Positions 60,022-64,000 of a stretch of DNA of 64,000 nt are shown here, piece by piece. The notes under the pieces are model-generated. The model did no database searches and was not told the origin of the DNA. It was given only the letters and a program-made list of their open reading frames with translations. The stretch covers positions 183,804,939 to 183,868,938 of the forward strand of contig CM071601.1 of the NCBI GenBank assembly GCA_036435485.1. Reading direction: 5' to 3'. Position 1 is the first letter of the stretch, and the number at the start of each line of letters is the position of its first letter. This stretch comes from Saposhnikovia divaricata. Lineage: Eukaryota > Streptophyta > Magnoliopsida > Apiales > Apiaceae. The position numbers were made by a program, and so were the translations under genes.

Positions 60022-60736
60022 TTTTTTTTGAGTTTTGGGAGAGAGAGATTTTTACTTTTGAGAGAGAGAGGTTATGTTGAGTGTTGTGTGTTTGACAGTT
60101 GCTTACATGAAAATAGCAAATGTTTTACTGAAGAAGGGAAAGTAGCAATGTCTTAGCCCATTAATCAGTCACGTGGTGTTGTGGATGGTTACTTTTTAGT
60201 GGTTGTAAATCGTGAAGGTAAAATCCCAATTAAATCGGTCCACTAATATTGACAGTAACCTGTGCGCTGTAATAAATTCATTAGTAATTTAGGAGGATGA
60301 TAGCAAGTTTTGCTTGACAGTAACATCGGCGCAAGAACATGTTGTCACCATTAAGCAATTTATACAATTTCCTTGAAATTTCATGACAGAAACTTTTTCC
60401 ATTGCTGATAAGGAACTTGCTGTCAAGGCACATCGTGACAGCATCTTTACCTACTGACAGCAACTTGTGCGGAAATAATTTGTGTCATGAATTTTAATCG
60501 ACTTCGCCCTTTGCTTAAGAGTAAAATTACCAATTAGCATTTTAATCGAATTAAGCACATATTTGTTAAGCAAGCACACATCCACATACATCCACACACA
60601 CAAACATACATGCATACAACAATAGATAATCAAGATGAGAGATAAGGCATGCAATAGCACTGGGGAGACGAAACGATGAAATTTTTTTCATTAAAAAAAT
60701 AATAAAACAATACAAATAGTTCTTAAGAACTGAACA

Positions 60737-60973
60737 TCATTTCTTATTAAGCTCAACAAGAGCTTCCACCACCAGCTTCTCAACGACCTTCCTTATTTCT
60801 TCTTCCTCAATGATCCCTTTTGCATCCAGATAAGCTTGAAGCTTATCAAAGAAAGGACTGAGAGGATTCTCATCAGCAGCAGCAGTCTCCTCCGTTTGCT
60901 TAGGCACCTCCTTGCCTTTGTCGGCGGCTAAGCTTTCTGAAGTGGACATCTCAGAAGCTTTCCTCTTGCTCAT
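60737..60973 (-). CDS. small charged protein, 78 aa, between pol and envelope-like ORF
   Basis: Intact frame from the ATG at 60971-60973 to a stop at 60737. The N terminus MSKRKASEMS could be a nuclear-localisation type basic cluster. It is followed by an acidic and Thr-rich stretch. The last ~40 residues (FFDKLQAYLDAKGIIEEEEIRKVVEKLVVEALVELNKK) look helical or coiled-coil. I do not recognise a family. A TATA-like box lies 52 bp upstream of the ATG, and the short leader ACACAACAAGAGACTCTAGAGA precedes it, as if it had its own transcript. It keeps an open frame although both neighbours are broken. It could still be a chance survivor. Confidence 0.55.
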   Translation of the reverse strand: MSKRKASEMSTSESLAADKGKEVPKQTEETAAADENPLSPFFDKLQAYLDAKGIIEEEEIRKVVEKLVVEALVELNKK

Positions 60974-61024
60974 TCTCTAGAGTCTCTTGTTGTGTAATGA
61001 AGAATAAGGGTTTGGCCTTAGCCT

Positions 61025-61032
61025 TATTTATA
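61025..61032 (-). promoter_or_regulatory. TATA-like box ahead of the 78-aa ORF
   Basis: TATAAATA on the minus strand (TATTTATA on plus), 52 bp before the ATG. That would allow a start site around 60995-61000. Confidence 0.5.
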
Positions 61033-61353
61033 ACACATTAAGTGACGCTACAACTTCCCATACGCTTCTTTTTAATAAAGTATTAAACTTTAAAAAAAAC
61101 TGACTAATGCCTGAGCTCATTTCAAATGACACGACTAGTTGTCACTGGCACGCGTATGGTTTAAGTTAATGTCACGTGACTACTCATTACATAAGTTAAA
61201 ACAGGCATGTACTTTGAATTTAGCATAGTCATAGCAAACATGCTGTCAATTAAGCAAGTAGCACATACGACAGTAACTTCTCATGACAGTAACATTGAAA
61301 GCTACGGTCACAAGCTGCAATTTAACCACTTTGAAAATGTAAAAACTAGTAAG

Positions 61354-64000
61354 TTAACATACCAGATTTAGCATTCCCAATTCACTTACCAACCTGTTGA
61401 AGGTTGCTTCATCTAGTGGCTTCGTGAAGATGTCTGCAAGTTGCTTTTCAGTTGGAACATAAACTAGCTTCACAGTTCCCTTTTCAACATGCTCTCTAAT
61501 GAAATGATGTCTAATATTAATGTGCTTCGTCCTGGAGTGTTGAACTGGATTATCTGAGATGGCTATGGCACTGGTGTTATCACAATAAATGGGAATATTG
61601 GACAACTCTAAACCATAATCCATTAGCTGATTTTTCATCCAAAGAATTTGAGCACAGCAACTTCCGGCTGCAATGTATTCAGCTTCTGCAGTTGAGCTAG
61701 ACACAGAATGCTGTTTCTTGCTAAACCACGACACTAATCTTCACCAAGAAATTGACAGCTTCCTGTTGTACTTTTTCTGTCAATCTTGCATCCAGCATAG
61801 TCTGAACCCGAATATCCTATCAGATCAAATCCAGAATCTTTAGGATACCAAAGGCCTAAATTTGGAGTACCTTTGAGATATCTAAAGATCCTCTTGATTG
61901 CTACCAAGTGTGACTCTTTTGGATCAGCTTGAAACCTGCACAGAGACATGTAGCAAACATAATATCTGGTCTGCTAGCCATTAGATACAGCAATGATCCC
62001 ACCATGCCCATATAGGTACTAGAATCCACTTTCTTTCCTTTAGGATCCAAGTCCAGCTTGGTTGCAGTAGAGATAGGTGTCTTGGCAGGTGGTGCATCTT
62101 CCAAGTTGAACTTTTTGAGAAGTTCCTTGACATATTTCTCTTGGCAAATGAAGATGCCATCAACCTTTTGATGAATTTGTAAACCTAGGAAAAATGACAG
62201 TTCTCCCATCATACTCATCTCATATTTGTTCCTCATAAGAGATGAAAATTTTTCACACAGTTTCTCATTTATAGAACCAAAGATTATGTCATTAACATAG
62301 ATCTGCACCTGAATGATGTCTTTGCCATGATGCTTGTAGAACAGTGTCTTATCCACAACACCTCTTACAAATTGATTCTCCAGCAGAAAGGTAGAGAGAG
62401 TATCATACTAAGCTCTAGGGGCTTGCTTCAATCCATAAAGTGCCTTGAACAGTTTGTAGACAGAGTCATACAATTCAGCATTTTCAAATCCAGGTGGCTG
62501 TTCAACGTACACTTCCTCCTCTAGCTCTCCATTGAGAAAAGCTTTTTTGACATCCATTTGGAACACTTTGAAGTTACAGTATGTAACATAGGCTAGGAAA
62601 ATTCTTATGGCTTCAAGTCTGGCAACAGGTGCAAATGTTTCATCATAGTCTATTCCTTCATGTTGACAGTATCCTTTGGCCACTAGTCTTGCTTTGTTCC
62701 TTGTCACGTTTCCACCTTCATCCAGTTTGTTTTTGAAGACCCACTTTGTGTCAACAACTGATTTCCCTTTAGGTCTAGGGACTAGATTCCATACATTATT
62801 TCTTTCAATTTGGTTGAGCTCTTCTTGCATGGCTATCACCCAATCTGAATCCAACAATGCTTCATCAATTGACTTTGGCTCAGTTTGAGATAGAAAGCAA
62901 GAGAACATGCTGTCAGCAGAAACATTTCTCCTTGTCCTTATACCAGTAGTGGGATCACCAATGATTAGATTACTGGTGTGATTTCTGTTCCACTTAGTGG
63001 TTCTAGGCAAGCTTCTTTCTTGATCTACTTGATCAGTTCCTATTTGAGGAGTTGATTCTCCACCATTGATGGTTTCTCCTTCATGTTCTTCAACATATCC
63101 AGACTCATTCTCATTCTGATGATTTGGAGTTATTATTTTAGACTGAGCTGGAGTTTGAGTAACATAATTGGTGTTGACAGCATCTCTTCCAAACTCAATG
63201 GACTGAGTGCAAGTAGGTTCATCGGCAACAACTTCTTCTTCCTCAAAGTAACCTTGATTTTCAAATCTAAGAGGCTCCATTTGACCATCCTCTTGTAATC
63301 CAGGGAACTTGGTTTCATCAAATGTGACATTTACACTTTCTTCAATGACTTTATGATCAATTACATAGACTCTGTACGTAGTCCTTTCCAGTCCATATCC
63401 CATGAAAATGCCTTCATAAGCTTTAGCATCAAACTTTCCTTTCCTTTCATGGTTGTCAATCATCATGAAACACTTACTCCCAAATACATGAAAGTATTTG
63501 ACAGTTGGTTTCTTTCCTATTAGCAGATAGTAAGGAGTGTTTCCATGAGTCTTGTTGATCAAGGTTCTGTTCTGTGTGTAGCAAGCTGTATTAATAGCTT
63601 CTGCCCAGAAATATGTTGGTAATTTAGAATCATTCAACATAGTTCTCGCAGCTTCAATAAGAGTTCTATTCTTCCTTTCTACAACTCCATTTTGTTGTGG
63701 TGTCCTGGCAGTAGAGAATTGTTGGACAATGCCTTCTTCCTTGCAGAAGTTTCCCAATGTGGCATTTCTGAACTCAGTACCATTGTCACTTCTCAGATAT
63801 TGAATTTTTGCATTCGGGGTTCTATCAAGAACTCTTATGTGATCAATGATTTCTTGAGCAGCTTCGTCCTTTGTCTCTAAGAACTTTACCCAAGTGTACC
63901 TTGAGTAATCATCCACCATTACCAGGGCATATCTCTTTCTTGCAAGAGATTGAACATTTACTGGACCAAGCAAATTCATATGAATTAATTGAGTGGCTCA
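61354..64000 (-). pseudogene. Sirevirus-like Copia pol (integrase-RT-RNase H), 5' partial
   Basis: Enters from the right edge in the integrase core. D ([10 protein letters not shown]), D (LRSDNGTEF) and E ([13 protein letters not shown]) are all present. A Ser-rich linker leads to RT ([50 protein letters not shown]). TAG at 62408-62410 replaces the expected Trp after APRA. The same frame then continues with the active site as YVND (Asn codon 62291-62293) instead of YVDD. A frameshift near 61930 and a one-base loss near 61734 separate the RNase H ([40 protein letters not shown]). It ends at LGMLNLVC. Both the stop and the Asp-to-Asn change fit C-to-T decay of methylated DNA. Confidence 0.93.

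Larger units (their letters stand above)
55980..64000 (-). mobile_element. Sirevirus-like Copia element, left part decayed, right part off the edge
   Basis: The transcription direction is leftward: integrase, RT and RNase H (64000-61354), a 78-codon ORF (60973-60737) and an envelope-like frame (60021-55999). Extra coding capacity downstream of pol is the trait of Sireviruses among Copia elements. Gag, protease and 5' LTR lie beyond the right edge. No 3' LTR is found at the left end, where it abuts the plus-strand gag. Confidence 0.85.

Overview
The window is nuclear DNA of a flowering plant, most likely a eudicot: it holds an intron-rich gene for exportin 1 (XPO1/CRM1) on the minus strand, surrounded by AT-rich intergenic DNA packed with plant-type transposable elements (Athila-like and chromovirus-like Ty3, Sirevirus-like Copia, an L1-type LINE, hAT, Mutator-like and Stowaway-like elements). 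An asterid is my guess from the style of the Copia elements; the sequence does not prove it. Nothing looks organellar, bacterial or viral.

Layout. 1-8247: right-hand part of an Athila-like Ty3 element (pol, spacer with hairpins and repeats, broken envelope-like ORF, 3' LTR). It ends next to 8281-8448, which looks like the last coding exon of a Gly/Gln-rich host gene whose other exons lie off the left edge. 8449-12660: intergenic DNA with three Stowaway-like MITEs and an AT-rich inverted repeat. 12679-18062: full-length but mutated LINE with an exact 18-bp target duplication. 18363-23401: complete compact Ty3 element with 217-225 bp LTRs and a GGAAT target duplication. 23407-26211: sparse intergenic DNA. 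26212-42792: XPO1, in which 32 coding exons can be placed at splice sites and sum to 1,076 codons plus stop. Its introns carry a 723-bp hAT-like element, a 401-bp hAT MITE, a further inverted-repeat element, a local tandem duplication, a G-quadruplex-type tract and two GC-AG introns. 43446-44812: Mutator-like element with long inverted repeats. 45778-46857: two ~540-bp tandem units. 47277-50518: hAT element with BED-finger transposase remains on the minus strand.

50847-55975: decayed plus-strand Copia element whose gag is cut by two solo LTRs, an Athila-type one (52119-53648, target AAGAC) and a Copia one (54593-55641, target TCATC). Removing both restores a continuous, though degenerate, gag. 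55980-64000: minus-strand Sirevirus-like Copia element running off the right edge, with integrase, reverse transcriptase and RNase H, then a separate 78-codon ORF with its own TATA-like box, then a ~4-kb envelope-like reading frame broken by stops and frameshifts.

The only gene that looks fully functional is XPO1. All retroelement frames carry disabling changes, except that the visible part of the Athila pol is open throughout. The insertions give a readable relative order: gag is older than the solo LTRs inside it, and a possible Tourist/hAT-like MITE around 12611-23494 is older than both the LINE and the Ty3 element that appear to interrupt it.
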